Part shown: piece by piece, positions 25,887 to 35,115 of the stretch | Layout: the number at the start of each line of letters is the position of its first letter | How positions within the stretch are numbered: position 1 is the first letter of the stretch | Origin: Enterobacter ludwigii | Lineage (GTDB): Bacteria; Pseudomonadota; Gammaproteobacteria; Enterobacterales; Enterobacteriaceae | Direction of reading: 5' to 3' | Assembly (NCBI GenBank): GCA_900068845.1 | Contig: CEFQ01000010.1 | Span: 415,326 to 479,325, forward strand | DNA: 64,000 nt | Program-made: the position numbers and the translations under genes | Notes under the pieces: model-generated | Seen by the model: the letters and a program-made list of their open reading frames with translations, nothing else | Told to the model about the DNA's origin: nothing | The model's database searches: none

Positions 25887-27238
25887 TGCAACGCCCTCAT
25901 CGCCACGGCAAAGCGCGTCGCAGCGTGCTCTTCTGCCGCATGATGGCCTGCACTGATCACCTGTTTGCCCGCTACGAATACGTCACGAATCTGTTCGCGC
26001 TGCCCGCCAAACAGCCAGCGGTTTAACAATGAAGCGCTGTTGACGCTGCTGAGGAACGCGTCTTCAGCCAGCACCAGCCAGTCGCCACGTTTGCCAATCG
26101 CCAGTTCGCCCGCAGGCAAACCACATGCCTGCGCGCCGCCCTGTGCGGCTTGCTGCCACAGCAGATCGCCCACGGAAGGTTGATGGGGCAAGGTGATGCG
26201 ATTGCGACGACGATCGCGCAGTCGCTGGCCGTACTCCAGCCAGCGCAGCTCTTCCAGTGCGCTGAGCGACACGTGGCTGTCGGAACCAATCCCCCAGCGG
26301 CCGCCGTGAGCGATATATTCTACCGCCGGGAAAATACCGTCGCCGAGGTTGGCCTCGGTGGTTGGACACAAGCCCGCCACCGCGCCGCTCGCCGCCACGC
26401 GCTGAATTTCGTCATCATCAAGATGAGTGGCGTGAATCAGGCACCAACGCTGATCGACTTTAAAGCGATTGAGCAGCCAGGCCACCGGACGTTCGCCGCT
26501 CCACGCCAGGCTGTCGTTCACCTCTTTTTCCTGCTCGGCGACGTGAATGTGCACCGGCACCTCCTGCGGGCAGGCGGCTAATACCGCGTGCATCTGCGCT
26601 TCATTCACCGCGCGCAGCGAATGGAAGCAGATGCCATGATTAAGCAGCGGCTTCTCCGCGCTCCAGCGCGCCACGCGCTGCTGCTGTTGCAGGTAGGCAT
26701 CGGTTTGCTGAATGAAGCGGCGCTGGCCGTCGCTGGCCGGCTGGGAACCAAAACCGCTGAAGCTGTAGAGCACCGGCAACAAGGTTTGGCCAATGCCTGC
26801 GCGCTCCGCCGCTGCTATCAGTGCGAGCTGCATAGCGTCATCGGCGTAGGGTTTGCCGTGCGGATCGTGATGCAAATAGTGGAATTCCGCCACCTGGCTG
26901 TAGCCGCCTTTCAGCATGTCGATGTAGAGATACGTCGCAATATCACCGACCTGCTCGGGCGACAGGCGCTGCACCATGCGATACATCAGATCGCGCCATG
27001 TCCAGAAGCTGTCTTGCGGATCGCCTGCCACTTCGGCCAGTCCCGCCATCGCGCGCTGGAAGGCGTGCGAATGCAGATTAGCCATCGCCGGAATCACCGG
27101 CCCGGCAAGACGCGTGGCCGTGCCGGGCTCACTGTTGGGGGTGATCTCGGTGATGTGTCCGGTGGGGTTGGTGACGATCAGCACGCGCTCATGCCAGCCG
27201 TCGGCCAACAGTGCGCGTGGGGCAAAATAGGTTGTCAT
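25883..27238 (-). CDS. hutF: Formimidoylglutamate deiminase HutF
   Basis: 451-residue amidohydrolase-superfamily enzyme that converts N-formimidoyl-glutamate to N-formylglutamate and ammonia. Metal motifs: 'NLHSHAFQRAMAG', 'VHIHVAEQ', 'LIHATHLDDDE' and 'GIGSDSHVSLS'. Its presence with HutG defines the five-step histidine route. The start 'MTTYFAPRALLADGW' was chosen over an upstream extension that runs through the shared operator. Divergent from hutI. Confidence 0.95.
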   Translation of the reverse strand: MTTYFAPRALLADGWHERVLIVTNPTGHITEITPNSEPGTATRLAGPVIPAMANLHSHAFQRAMAGLAEVAGDPQDSFWTWRDLMYRMVQRLSPEQVGDIATYLYIDMLKGGYSQVAEFHYLHHDPHGKPYADDAMQLALIAAAERAGIGQTLLPVLYSFSGFGSQPASDGQRRFIQQTDAYLQQQQRVARWSAEKPLLNHGICFHSLRAVNEAQMHAVLAACPQEVPVHIHVAEQEKEVNDSLAWSGERPVAWLLNRFKVDQRWCLIHATHLDDDEIQRVAASGAVAGLCPTTEANLGDGIFPAVEYIAHGGRWGIGSDSHVSLSALEELRWLEYGQRLRDRRRNRITLPHQPSVGDLLWQQAAQGGAQACGLPAGELAIGKRGDWLVLAEDAFLSSVNSASLLNRWLFGGQREQIRDVFVAGKQVISAGHHAAEEHAATRFAVAMRALQ

Positions 27239-27261
27239 GGTTGATCCTGCATGGCGGAAAG

Positions 27262-27273
27262 TTGTATATACAT
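27262..27273. promoter_or_regulatory. HutC operator between hutF and hutI
   Basis: TTGTATATACAT, containing the perfect core TGTATATACA, followed by a further ATACATAC. It lies in the short gap between the divergent hutFD and hutIG operons and could repress both. No sigma-54 element was seen in this gap, so these operons probably use sigma-70. Confidence 0.78.
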
Positions 27274-27323
27274 ATACATACTTTGATGCGTAGTGTAAAT
27301 CGCCGAACGTGAAGGGGAGTGGG

Positions 27324-28541
27324 ATGGCAGAAACGAAGCAGATCGACAGCCTGTGGCTGGGGGCCGACATCGTTACGATGCGTGACGGACACTACAATCT
27401 GATTGCCGACGGCGCGCTGGCGGTCGATCAGGGGAAACTGATTTGGGTGGGGCCGCGCAGCGAATGCCCGGCGTTTACCGCGCGGGAACAGCACCAATTT
27501 TCCGGCGGCATCATCACCCCCGGTTTGGTGGATTGCCATACGCATCTGGTGTTTGGCGGCGATCGCAGCCAGGAGTTTGAGCAGCGTCTCAATGGCGTGA
27601 GCTATGCGGAGATTGCGGCGCAGGGCGGCGGCATTCTCTCCACGGTGCGCGCCACGCGTGCGGCAACCCAGCAAGAACTGGTGGCAAGCGCGCGCTGGCG
27701 GCTGGATCGTCTGCTGGCGGAAGGCGTCACTTTGGTTGAGATCAAATCCGGTTACGGCCTTGATGAAGCTAGCGAGCTGACCATGCTGCGCGCCATTCGT
27801 GAGCTGGCGGAAACGGTGCCCGCCGATGTAAAGGCCACTTGCTTAGCCGCGCACGGTTTCCCACCGGAGTTTAAAGACAACCCGCAAGGCTGGATCGATA
27901 TCATCTGCCAACGCCTGTTACCGCAGGTGAAAGCCGAAGGATTGGCAGATGCGGTGGATGCGTTCTGCGAGCATTTAGCCTTTTCACCGCAGCAGGTCAG
28001 CGCGGTCTTCGATGCCGCTCAAGCCTTAGATTTGCCGGTGAAACTGCACGCCGAGCAGCTTTCGGCGCTGGGCGGCGCGGCGCTGGCGGCGGGTTACGGT
28101 GCGCTCTCCGCCGATCATCTGGAATACGCGACGGAAGCGGACGCAAAAGCCATGGCGCAGCACGGCACCGTTGCGGTGTTGCTGCCGGGCGCGTTTTATC
28201 TGCTGCGCGAAACGCAACGTCCACCGGTGTCGCTGTTCCGTGAACACGGCGTGCCGATGGCGCTGGCCAGCGATGCCAATCCGGGCACCTCACCGGCGCT
28301 TTCGCTGCGTCTGATGCTCAATATGGGCTGTACGCTGTTTGGTTTAACCCCGGAAGAGGCATTAGCGGGCGTGACTTTGTGGGGCGCCAAAGCGCTGGGA
28401 TTACAGCACTCGCACGGTTCGCTGGAAGCAGGCAAGGTAGCGAATTTTGTTCACTGGCCGCTGGCGCGTCCGGCAGAGCTGGTTTATTGGCTGGGCGGCG
28501 AATTGCCGTGCCAGGTTATTTATCGTGGAGAAGCGCAATGA
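27324..28541 (+). CDS. hutI: Imidazolonepropionase HutI
   Basis: 405-residue zinc/iron amidohydrolase, step 3 of histidine catabolism (imidazolonepropionate to formimidoylglutamate). Metal motifs: '[12 protein letters not shown]', 'KLHAEQLS' and '[12 protein letters not shown]'. AAGGGGAG lies before the ATG at 27324, preferred over a GTG five codons upstream. Stop overlaps the hutG start (ATGA). Confidence 0.97.
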   Translation: MAETKQIDSLWLGADIVTMRDGHYNLIADGALAVDQGKLIWVGPRSECPAFTAREQHQFSGGIITPGLVDCHTHLVFGGDRSQEFEQRLNGVSYAEIAAQGGGILSTVRATRAATQQELVASARWRLDRLLAEGVTLVEIKSGYGLDEASELTMLRAIRELAETVPADVKATCLAAHGFPPEFKDNPQGWIDIICQRLLPQVKAEGLADAVDAFCEHLAFSPQQVSAVFDAAQALDLPVKLHAEQLSALGGAALAAGYGALSADHLEYATEADAKAMAQHGTVAVLLPGAFYLLRETQRPPVSLFREHGVPMALASDANPGTSPALSLRLMLNMGCTLFGLTPEEALAGVTLWGAKALGLQHSHGSLEAGKVANFVHWPLARPAELVYWLGGELPCQVIYRGEAQ

Positions 28542-29329
28542 CACCTTTTCATTTCACCGCCGGTAAGATTCCGCTGCTGGTCAGCATTCCCCACGCCGGC
28601 ACGCAATTAACGCCGGAAGTGGACGCCGGCTTGAGCGACGCGGCGCGCGGCTTGCCGGATACCGACTGGCATTTACCGCTGCTGTACGATTTTGTACGCG
28701 ATCTCGGTGCCAGCGTGTTGATTGGTCACTATTCACGTTTTGTCATCGACCTTAACCGTCCAGCGGATAATCAGCCGCTCTATACCACGGCGACCACCGG
28801 CTTATATCCCGAAACCTTGTTCGACGGCAGCCCAACCTTTGCAGCGGGTAAAACGCCGAGCGCCGAGGTGCGTCAGGGTTATCTGGACACGATCTGGCAA
28901 CCGTATCACCAGCAGTTGCAGCAGGAACTGGCGCGGTTGAAAACGCAGCACGGCTACGCGCTGCTGTTTGATGCGCACTCGATCGCCTCGGTGATTCCTC
29001 GTCTGTTTGACGGACGTCTACCGGATCTCAACATTGGTACCAATGATGGCGCCAGTTGCTCAACGGCGGTGATCGACGCGATCAAACAGGTGTGTAACGC
29101 GCAAAATGATTACAGCTGGATCGCCAACGGACGTTTTAAAGGCGGTTACATCACTCGCGCGTACGGCCAGCCGGAGCAGGGCGTGCAGGCGGTGCAGCTA
29201 GAGCTGGCGCAGCTTAATTATATGGACGAAACGCCGCCGTTTGCCTGGCAGCAGGATCGCGCTGCGCAGCTGCAGAAGGTGCTGAAACCGCTGATGCAGG
29301 CGTTTATTGAAGCGGGTAAACCCGTCTAA
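28538..29329 (+). CDS. hutG: N-formylglutamate deformylase HutG
   Basis: 263-residue N-formylglutamate amidohydrolase, the last step, giving glutamate and formate. Motifs: '[12 protein letters not shown]', '[14 protein letters not shown]' and '[20 protein letters not shown]'. This is the deformylase type, not the arginase-like formimidoylglutamase called HutG in Klebsiella/Salmonella, in agreement with the presence of hutF. Coupled to hutI. Confidence 0.95.
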   Translation: MTPFHFTAGKIPLLVSIPHAGTQLTPEVDAGLSDAARGLPDTDWHLPLLYDFVRDLGASVLIGHYSRFVIDLNRPADNQPLYTTATTGLYPETLFDGSPTFAAGKTPSAEVRQGYLDTIWQPYHQQLQQELARLKTQHGYALLFDAHSIASVIPRLFDGRLPDLNIGTNDGASCSTAVIDAIKQVCNAQNDYSWIANGRFKGGYITRAYGQPEQGVQAVQLELAQLNYMDETPPFAWQQDRAAQLQKVLKPLMQAFIEAGKPV

Positions 29330-29342
29330 CCACTCACACACC

Positions 29343-29420
29343 GTAGCGGCGCGATTTATCGCGCATATTAATGGCGGCATTATGCCCATCGAGAGATTGC
29401 GCAATAAATTGCGCCGCTAC
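29343..29420. repeat. Long inverted repeat after hutG
   Basis: 22-bp arms, GTAGCGGCGCGATTTATCGCGC (first 20 bases of which are 29343-29362) and its near-perfect complement at 29399-29420, enclosing about 34 bp. A related structure sits at 55175-55230. Probably an intergenic repeat that also serves as the hutIG terminator. Confidence 0.75.
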
Positions 29421-29433
29421 GCTTCTTCACTGC

Positions 29434-29448
29434 GCACCATAGTGATGC
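29434..29448. promoter_or_regulatory. NtrC-like site of the hut importer
   Basis: GCAC-CATAGTG-ATGC, one mismatch from the NtrC dyad GCAC-N7-GTGC, with an opposed TGGTGC half-site at 29465-29470. It is about 75-90 bp upstream of the sigma-54 element. Confidence 0.6.
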
Positions 29449-29522
29449 ACACCTCGCCTCCTTGTGGTGCGCTGTTAACGTTCATCGCGTGATTATCCCC
29501 TGATTTTACGGCTTTGCTGATT

Positions 29523-29538
29523 TGGCATAGCGCTTGCT
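29523..29538 (+). promoter_or_regulatory. Sigma-54 promoter of the hut importer
   Basis: TGGCATAGCGCTTGCT, identical over all 16 bases to the minus-strand promoter at 24413 and followed at the same spacing by a HutC-type site. Predicted start near 29550. Confidence 0.8.
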
Positions 29539-29541
29539 AGG

Positions 29542-29553
29542 TTGTATGTACAA
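29542..29553. promoter_or_regulatory. HutC operator over importer start site
   Basis: TTGTATGTACAA, arms TTGTA/TACAA. It overlaps the expected transcription start of the importer operon, as the site at 24398 does for hutHU. Confidence 0.7.
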
Positions 29554-29637
29554 GTAAAGACCACACAGCGGTTATTCATTTTTATACTGGCTGGCTCACA
29601 AAAAGCTTATGCCGACAATGATCTGCCGCAGGCTAGC

Positions 29638-29649
29638 TTGTATATACAT
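29638..29649. promoter_or_regulatory. Second HutC operator of the importer
   Basis: TTGTATATACAT with the perfect TGTATATACA core, in the untranslated leader about 70 bases before the binding-protein gene. Confidence 0.72.
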
Positions 29650-29717
29650 GAAAGGTCATCTGTGAGTATTGCATGAGCAGAGACTGCCAAACTTGATTAA
29701 TAGCCAGGAGAAGCCGC

Positions 29718-30569
29718 ATGACGCACCGCGCCCCGATTCGCCGTTTTTGCCTCACGACCCTGTTTGCCAGCCTGATGATCAGCGGCGTTGCCGTACAGGC
29801 GAAAGAGTGGAAATCGATCACCATCGCTACCGAAGGCAGCTATGAACCCTGGAACCTGACGCTGCCAGGCGGCAAGTTAGGCGGCTTTGAACCCGAGCTG
29901 ATGGACGATCTGTGCAAGCGCATGGGCATCCAGTGCAAGCTGGTGGTGCAGAACTGGGACGGCATGATCGCGGGCCTGAATGCCGGTAAGTACGACGTGA
30001 TCATGGATGCGATTGTCATCACGCCGGACCGCAAAAAAGTGGTCAACTTCACCACGCCTTATGCCTCAACCCCGGCGACTTTCATCACCACCAAAGAGAG
30101 CCCGCTGCTGCCGGCCGATCACAACATCATCAAGCTGCATGACGATGAGAAAGAGATCAACGCGGCGATTGCCCCGCTGAAAGCGGCGCTGAAGGGCAAA
30201 ACCATCGGTATCGCCTCCGGCACCGTGTACACCCCGTTTATCGATAAGTACTTCAAAGGCGATACCGAGGTACGCGAATACACCTCATCGGCGGATGCGA
30301 TGCTCGACCTGCAGTCTGGCCGAATCGATGCGGTGTTCGATGACGTGACCTTTGCGCAATCGATGCTGGCGCGCAAAGAGAACAATAATCTGGTCTTCAG
30401 CGGCCCACAGCTCGGCGGCCCAATTTGGGGCGAGGGCGAAGCGATGGGCGTGCGCATGGCGGATAACGACCTAAAAGCCAAGCTGGATGAGGCGATCCAC
30501 GCCGCGCTGGCTGACGGCACGGTGAAAAAACTCAGTGAGAAATGGTTTAAAACTGACGTAACCCCGTAA
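29718..30569 (+). CDS. Periplasmic binding protein of hut ABC importer
   Basis: 283-residue SBP_bac_3 protein with a signal peptide ending near 'GVAVQA' (residues 1-28). 'TEGSYEPWNLTLPGGKLGGF' is the lobe-1 start seen in histidine/lysine/arginine/octopine binding proteins; 'CKRMGIQCKLVVQNW' carries two Cys. HutC sites upstream and the HutH-like gene at the operon end make histidine or a histidine derivative the likely ligand. Confidence 0.87.
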   Translation: MTHRAPIRRFCLTTLFASLMISGVAVQAKEWKSITIATEGSYEPWNLTLPGGKLGGFEPELMDDLCKRMGIQCKLVVQNWDGMIAGLNAGKYDVIMDAIVITPDRKKVVNFTTPYASTPATFITTKESPLLPADHNIIKLHDDEKEINAAIAPLKAALKGKTIGIASGTVYTPFIDKYFKGDTEVREYTSSADAMLDLQSGRIDAVFDDVTFAQSMLARKENNNLVFSGPQLGGPIWGEGEAMGVRMADNDLKAKLDEAIHAALADGTVKKLSEKWFKTDVTP

Positions 30570-30581
30570 GTGAGGTGAAAG

Positions 30582-31301
30582 ATGATGAGCCTGCTGAGTT
30601 TTGGTGCTGATGGTTGGGGCCGCCTGATCCTGAGCGCGGCCTGCACCACGCTGCTGCTGTCGCTGGTGGCGCTGATGATTGGAGCGGTGGTTGGTTCTGG
30701 TGTGGCGGCCGCCAAGTTATCGCCTCAACGCTGGCTGCGCTGGTTAGGTGAAAGCTATTCGGTGGTGTTTCGCGGCATCCCGGAACTGCTGGTGATCTAC
30801 CTGTTCTATTTTGGTGGATCCGGCCTGATTACGCTGGTTGGGCAGATGTTCGGCGCGGATGGCTTTATCGAAGCGCCGCCGTTCCTGATTGGTGCGCTGG
30901 CAATCGGGCTCATCTCGGGTTCGTATCAGGGCGAAGTGTATCGCGCGGCGCGTCTGGCGCTGGCTAAAGGCGAAGTGGAAGCCGCAGTGGCGATTGGTAT
31001 GCCGCGCTGGCGCATTGCCCAACGTATTCTGCTGCCGCAGGTGGTGCGTTACGCGCTGCCAGGTATGTCGAACGTGTGGCAGATGAGCCTGAAGGATTCG
31101 GCGCTGGTATCGGTCACCGGCATTGTCGAGTTGATGCGCGCCAGACAGGTTGCGGCCGGATCCACGCGCGATTACTTCACTTTCTATCTGGTTGGCGGCG
31201 CCTGCTATCTGGTGCTGACGCTGGTGTCTAATCATGCGTTTCGTCGGGCGGAGTCGCGCCTCGGTCGTGCGTGGCAAAGTCGCACTGCGGCACAGCATTA
31301 A
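30582..31301 (+). CDS. hut ABC importer permease (HisQ-like)
   Basis: 239-residue permease of the HisQ/OccQ type, with about five membrane segments and the EAA loop 'EVEAAVAIGMPRWRIAQRIL'. It pairs with the HisM-like permease that follows. GAGGTG lies before two consecutive ATGs; the second, at 30585, is equally possible. Confidence 0.88.
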   Translation: MMSLLSFGADGWGRLILSAACTTLLLSLVALMIGAVVGSGVAAAKLSPQRWLRWLGESYSVVFRGIPELLVIYLFYFGGSGLITLVGQMFGADGFIEAPPFLIGALAIGLISGSYQGEVYRAARLALAKGEVEAAVAIGMPRWRIAQRILLPQVVRYALPGMSNVWQMSLKDSALVSVTGIVELMRARQVAAGSTRDYFTFYLVGGACYLVLTLVSNHAFRRAESRLGRAWQSRTAAQH

Positions 31302-31312
31302 GGAGCAGCAGC

Positions 31313-32041
31313 ATGATCGACTACGCTTTTCTCTCTGATACCTTTCTCAAGCTGAGCGCCGCGCTGCCGGTGACGCTCGGGCTGTTTATCAGCGCCTTTC
31401 TTTGCGGCGGCGTGCTGGCGATGGGTATTTTGTCATTGCGCATGAGCCGCTGGCGGGTGCTGAGCGGTTTCGCGCGCGGTTATATTCTGGTGTTTCGCGG
31501 TTCGCCGCTGATGATCCAACTGTTCCTCATCTATTACGGCCTGGGGCAGTTTGGCGTGATCCGCCACAGCTTCGTCTGGCCGTTCCTGCGTGAGCCGTTT
31601 ATCTGCGCGGTGCTGGCGCTGTCACTGTGTACCGCGGCCTATACCGCCGAGATTCTGCGCGGCGCGCTGCTCGCCGTGCCAGCCGGACAAGTGGAAGCCG
31701 GTCTCGCCTGCGGCATGTCGCGCTGGCTGCTGCTGCGTCGCATTATCGCGCCGATCATGCTGCGCTATGCGCTGCCGGCGTACTCCACCGAAGCGATTTT
31801 GCTGGTGAAATCCACCGCGCTTGCCAGTCTGGTGACCGTTTGGGACGTCACCGGCGTGGCGCAGCAGATCATTCAGCGTACTTATCGCACCATGGAAGTC
31901 TTTGTCTGCGCGGCGGCGATCTACCTGATCCTCAACTTTATTATCGTCCAGCTGTACGCGCTGTTAGAGCGCCGTCTGAGTGTGCAACATCGTGTCGCAA
32001 AAAAGCCGTTGCCCGCCGTTAAACCGCTTGCCGGAGAGTAA
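31313..32041 (+). CDS. hut ABC importer permease (HisM-like)
   Basis: 242-residue permease of the HisM/OccM type. '[20 protein letters not shown]' and the EAA loop '[20 protein letters not shown]' are typical. AGGAG precedes the ATG at 31313; the upstream in-frame ATG lies inside the previous gene. Confidence 0.88.
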   Translation: MIDYAFLSDTFLKLSAALPVTLGLFISAFLCGGVLAMGILSLRMSRWRVLSGFARGYILVFRGSPLMIQLFLIYYGLGQFGVIRHSFVWPFLREPFICAVLALSLCTAAYTAEILRGALLAVPAGQVEAGLACGMSRWLLLRRIIAPIMLRYALPAYSTEAILLVKSTALASLVTVWDVTGVAQQIIQRTYRTMEVFVCAAAIYLILNFIIVQLYALLERRLSVQHRVAKKPLPAVKPLAGE

Positions 32042-32042
32042 T

Positions 32043-32837
32043 ATGCATTCCACATCACCCGTAACCTTATCCGCCACCGATATCCATAAATCCTTTGGCG
32101 CGATGGAAGTGCTCAAAGGCATTTCGCTGCAGGCACACCAAGGCGATGTCATCTCGATTCTTGGTGCCAGCGGCTCGGGCAAAAGTACCTTGCTACGCTG
32201 CATCAACCTGCTGGAAACGCCGGATGCCGGTGTCGTTAGCGTCGGCGGCGAAACCATTGAGATGAAGCGCCATGCGCGTGGCCATCAACTGGCGGCCAAT
32301 CCAAAACAGATTGAGCGCTTGCGTTCGCGCCTTGGCATGGTGTTCCAGAGCTTCAATCTGTGGTCGCACATGACGGTGCTGCAAAACGTCATTGAAGGCC
32401 CGCACTATGTGCTGAAGCGCGACAAAAAAAGCTGCATCGCTCAGGCGGAGCAACTGCTGGATCGCGTGGGCTTACTGAATCGCAAAGATTTCTACCCAGC
32501 GCAACTGTCGGGCGGTCAGCAACAGCGCGTAGCGATTGCCCGCGCGCTGGCGATGGATCCAGAAGTGATGCTGTTCGATGAACCCACCTCGGCACTCGAT
32601 CCGGAACTGGTGGGCGAAGTGTTGAAAGTGATGCGCAGCCTGGCAGAAGAGGGGCGCACCATGCTGGTGGTGACGCACGAAATGGGCTTTGCACGTAACG
32701 TCTCTAACCGCGTGGTATTTATGCATCAGGGCACCATTGATTGCCAGGGCGCGCCGGAAGAGATGTTTGGCGTACAGGGATCGCAGCGCTTTAAGCAGTT
32801 TATTTCCAGCCATCACGGTGCGGAGCAGCCAGCATGA
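32043..32837 (+). CDS. hut ABC importer ATPase (HisP-like)
   Basis: 264-residue HisP/OccP-type ATPase. Walker A 'GASGSGKST', signature 'LSGGQQQR', Walker B '[14 protein letters not shown]' and '[19 protein letters not shown]', the insert typical of HisP. The ATG at 32043 follows a GGAGAG site at the previous gene's end. Ends by ATGA overlap with the HutH-like gene. Confidence 0.9.
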   Translation: MHSTSPVTLSATDIHKSFGAMEVLKGISLQAHQGDVISILGASGSGKSTLLRCINLLETPDAGVVSVGGETIEMKRHARGHQLAANPKQIERLRSRLGMVFQSFNLWSHMTVLQNVIEGPHYVLKRDKKSCIAQAEQLLDRVGLLNRKDFYPAQLSGGQQQRVAIARALAMDPEVMLFDEPTSALDPELVGEVLKVMRSLAEEGRTMLVVTHEMGFARNVSNRVVFMHQGTIDCQGAPEEMFGVQGSQRFKQFISSHHGAEQPA

Positions 32838-34315
32838 CCGTGGTGTGGGGCGATAGCCCATTAACCTGGCAAGAGCTGGTACAGGTGGCGCGGCACGACG
32901 CGGAACTCAGTTTGAGCGTCAGCGCCTGGCAGCGCATTGCGCAAGGGCGCACCATTGTCGATGAGATTGTGGCCAGCGGCCAGATCGCATACGGCATCAA
33001 TACTGGCCTGGGCGCGCTGTGCAACATCACGCTGCCGGGAGAGCAGCTCAGCCAGCTGTCGCGCAATACGCTGCTGAGTCACGCCTGTGGCGTGGGCCCG
33101 CTGCTGACGCGTGAACAGGCGCGCGCCATTCTGTGTGCGGCCATTGCCAATTACAGCCACGGTAAATCGGGTGTGTCGGTGGCGCTGGTGCAGCATCTGC
33201 TGGCGCTGCTCAATCAGCAGATTACGCCGCAGGTGCCGTCGCAAGGTTCGGTGGGCTACCTCAGCCATATGGCACATATCGGGTTGGCGCTGATAGGTGT
33301 CGGCGACGTTGAGTATCAAAACCAGATTATGCCCGCTGCGCAGGCGTTAACGCTGGCGGGTTTGCAACCCTATCGTCCGGGCGCCAAAGAGGGGTTGAGC
33401 CTGGTCAACGGTACGCCGTGCATGACCGGTTTATCCTGCCTGGCGCTGGATGATGCGGCGCGTTTGCTGGATTGGGCGGATGTCACCGGCGCGATGAGTT
33501 TTGAGGCGCTGCGCGGACAGCTGGTGGCCTTTGATGCCGAAGTGATGGCGCTGAAAGCCAGTCCGGGCATGCAGATGAGCGGTCAACGCTTACGTGAACT
33601 GCTCAGCGACAGTCCGCTGCTGGCGGCAAGCATTGGCATTCGTACTCAGGATGCGCTCAGCCTGCGCTCAATGCCGCAGGTGCACGGGGCCAGCCGCGAT
33701 CAGTTCGATCACGCGGCGCGCCAAATTGAGACCGAACTGAATGCCTGCACGGACAATCCGCTGGTGCTCGGCACGCCGGATAACTGGCGCGTGGTGTCGC
33801 AGGCTAACCCGCACGGCGAATCGGTGGCGATGGCGGCGGATCTGCTAGCGATTGCCATGGCGGAAGTCGGCAGCATCGCCGAGCGGCGGCTTGATCGTTT
33901 AGTTAATCCCTTGGTGAGCGGTTTACCGGCGTTTCTGGTGGCGCAACCGGGCGTCAACTCCGGCATGATGATCGCGCAGTATGTGGCGGCGTCACTGTGT
34001 GCGGAGAATCGCCAACTGGCACAACCGGCGGTGCTGGATAATTATGTCACGTCCGGTTTGCAAGAGGATCATCTCAGCCTTGGCACCGGCGCGGCGCTCA
34101 AGCTGCTCAAGCTGGTGGGTAACGTGTGGCAGATTCTGGCGATTGAGTATTTGCTGGCGGCGCAGGCGCTGGATTTCCACGGCGAACAGCAACTGGCGCA
34201 AGGCACGGCGCAGGCACTACGTCGCCTGCGCGTGGTGGTGGCCAACTGGCAGGAAGATCGCTGGCTGGCACCGGAGATCGCCCGCGCGGTTGAGGTGTTG
34301 AAAAGTGGGTTGTAG
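32834..34315 (+). CDS. HutH-like protein lacking the MIO triad
   Basis: 493-residue member of the aromatic amino acid lyase family with intact length and reading frame. In place of Ala-Ser-Gly in '[14 protein letters not shown]' it has '[13 protein letters not shown]' (Tyr142-Leu143-Ser144, bases 33257-33265), so the MIO cofactor cannot form in the usual way. Other active-site positions also differ: 'QDALSLRS' for QDPYSLRC, 'ANPHGES' for GNFHAEP; 'YGINTG' and 'LQEDH' are kept. It is translationally coupled to the importer ATPase. It is unlikely to be an ordinary histidase; a sensor, regulator or enzyme of other chemistry is possible. Pseudomonas hut loci also have a second HutH-like gene. Confidence 0.85.
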   Translation: MTVVWGDSPLTWQELVQVARHDAELSLSVSAWQRIAQGRTIVDEIVASGQIAYGINTGLGALCNITLPGEQLSQLSRNTLLSHACGVGPLLTREQARAILCAAIANYSHGKSGVSVALVQHLLALLNQQITPQVPSQGSVGYLSHMAHIGLALIGVGDVEYQNQIMPAAQALTLAGLQPYRPGAKEGLSLVNGTPCMTGLSCLALDDAARLLDWADVTGAMSFEALRGQLVAFDAEVMALKASPGMQMSGQRLRELLSDSPLLAASIGIRTQDALSLRSMPQVHGASRDQFDHAARQIETELNACTDNPLVLGTPDNWRVVSQANPHGESVAMAADLLAIAMAEVGSIAERRLDRLVNPLVSGLPAFLVAQPGVNSGMMIAQYVAASLCAENRQLAQPAVLDNYVTSGLQEDHLSLGTGAALKLLKLVGNVWQILAIEYLLAAQALDFHGEQQLAQGTAQALRRLRVVVANWQEDRWLAPEIARAVEVLKSGL

Positions 34316-34328
34316 CGTGAATTTACGC

Positions 34329-34348
34329 GGTCGCCATTTAGGGCGACC
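34329..34348. repeat. GGTCGCCAT palindrome after HutH-like gene
   Basis: GGTCGCCATTTAGGGCGACC, one mismatch from a perfect dyad, between the convergent HutH-like and flavoprotein genes; probably serves as a shared 3' end structure. Confidence 0.75.
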
Positions 34349-34352
34349 AGGC

Positions 34353-34988
34353 TTACGAAGATCGTCTCGCGTCCGGGCGCACCAAATCAAAACGCAGTTC
34401 TTCGCTGATGCCGTAATAAGCCGAGGGGCCACCGGCGCGCAGGATCGGCTGTGCTTTGGCGGTTTGGTAAATGCCATTCTCCAGCAAGGCTTCATCAATA
34501 TGGATGGCGACGGCTTCGCCCAGCACTAGCCAGCTATCAATCGGGTTGCCTTGAGCATCCTGCAGTTGAATCAGCTGCGTCAACTTACACTCAAAGTTCA
34601 CCGGGCTTTCCGCCACCATGCTGACATTGACGTGTGAGGCAGCAAGCGGCGTTAATCCCGCCAGCGCAAATTCATCTTGTTCAGATGCCACCGAAGCGGA
34701 GCTCTCATTCATCGCCTCGGCCAGCGGGCGCGTCGCCAGATTCCAGACAAACTCTTTGGTCTCCGAGATATTCTGCACGCTGTCTTTCCAGCCGCTGCTG
34801 GCGAAGCCGATAATTGGCGGGTGGTAGTTAAAGCAGTTAAAGAAACTGTAAGGCGCTAAATTGCGTACGCCGCTGGCGCTTTGCGAGCTGACCCAACCAA
34901 TGGGGCGTGGACCGACGATGGCATTCAGCGGATCGTGCGGCAAACCGTGTCCAGCGCGTGGCTGATAAGAGTAACGTTGACGTGTCAT
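34353..34988 (-). CDS. Flavin reductase-like (DIM6/NTAB) flavoprotein
   Basis: 211-residue FMN-binding split-barrel protein of the flavin reductase-like family. Landmarks are 'NAIVGPRPIGWVSSQSASG', 'NLAPYSFFNCFNYHPPIIGF' (residues of the FMN site) and 'VNFECKLTQ'. The reaction is unknown. A 49-codon upstream extension was rejected because it overlaps the divergent rlmF leader; an AAGGATTG sequence precedes the chosen ATG. It lies at the end of the hut island next to rlmF. Confidence 0.82.
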   Translation of the reverse strand: MTRQRYSYQPRAGHGLPHDPLNAIVGPRPIGWVSSQSASGVRNLAPYSFFNCFNYHPPIIGFASSGWKDSVQNISETKEFVWNLATRPLAEAMNESSASVASEQDEFALAGLTPLAASHVNVSMVAESPVNFECKLTQLIQLQDAQGNPIDSWLVLGEAVAIHIDEALLENGIYQTAKAQPILRAGGPSAYYGISEELRFDLVRPDARRSS

Positions 34989-35115
34989 AACAATCCTTAA
35001 AGGGGAAACTGAGTTTACTGCACTAATCTCATCTAATACGGTGAATTCGATTAAGCGCATTGTGCGATGCCGCGAGCCAGAGTATCTTACGCCCGCGCTA
35101 TTTTCCGGAGAAACT

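Larger units (their letters stand above)
29330..29717. other. hutG-importer intergenic control region
   Basis: 388-base gap with no convincing gene. It holds a long inverted repeat after hutG (29343-29420), an NtrC-like site (29434), a TGGTGC half-site (29465), a sigma-54 promoter (29523) and two HutC operators (29542, 29638) upstream of the histidine-type importer operon. Confidence 0.7.

Noticed and set aside
28538..29329. Formimidoylglutamase-type HutG
   Set aside because: The sequence has the deformylase motifs (SIPHAG, DLNRP) and not the GGDH/DAHxD motifs of arginase-like formimidoylglutamase; hutF is also present.
32834..34315. Pseudogene of hutH
   Set aside because: The frame is intact at 493 codons, coupled to its neighbour, and the changes cluster at the active site; this looks like divergence rather than decay.
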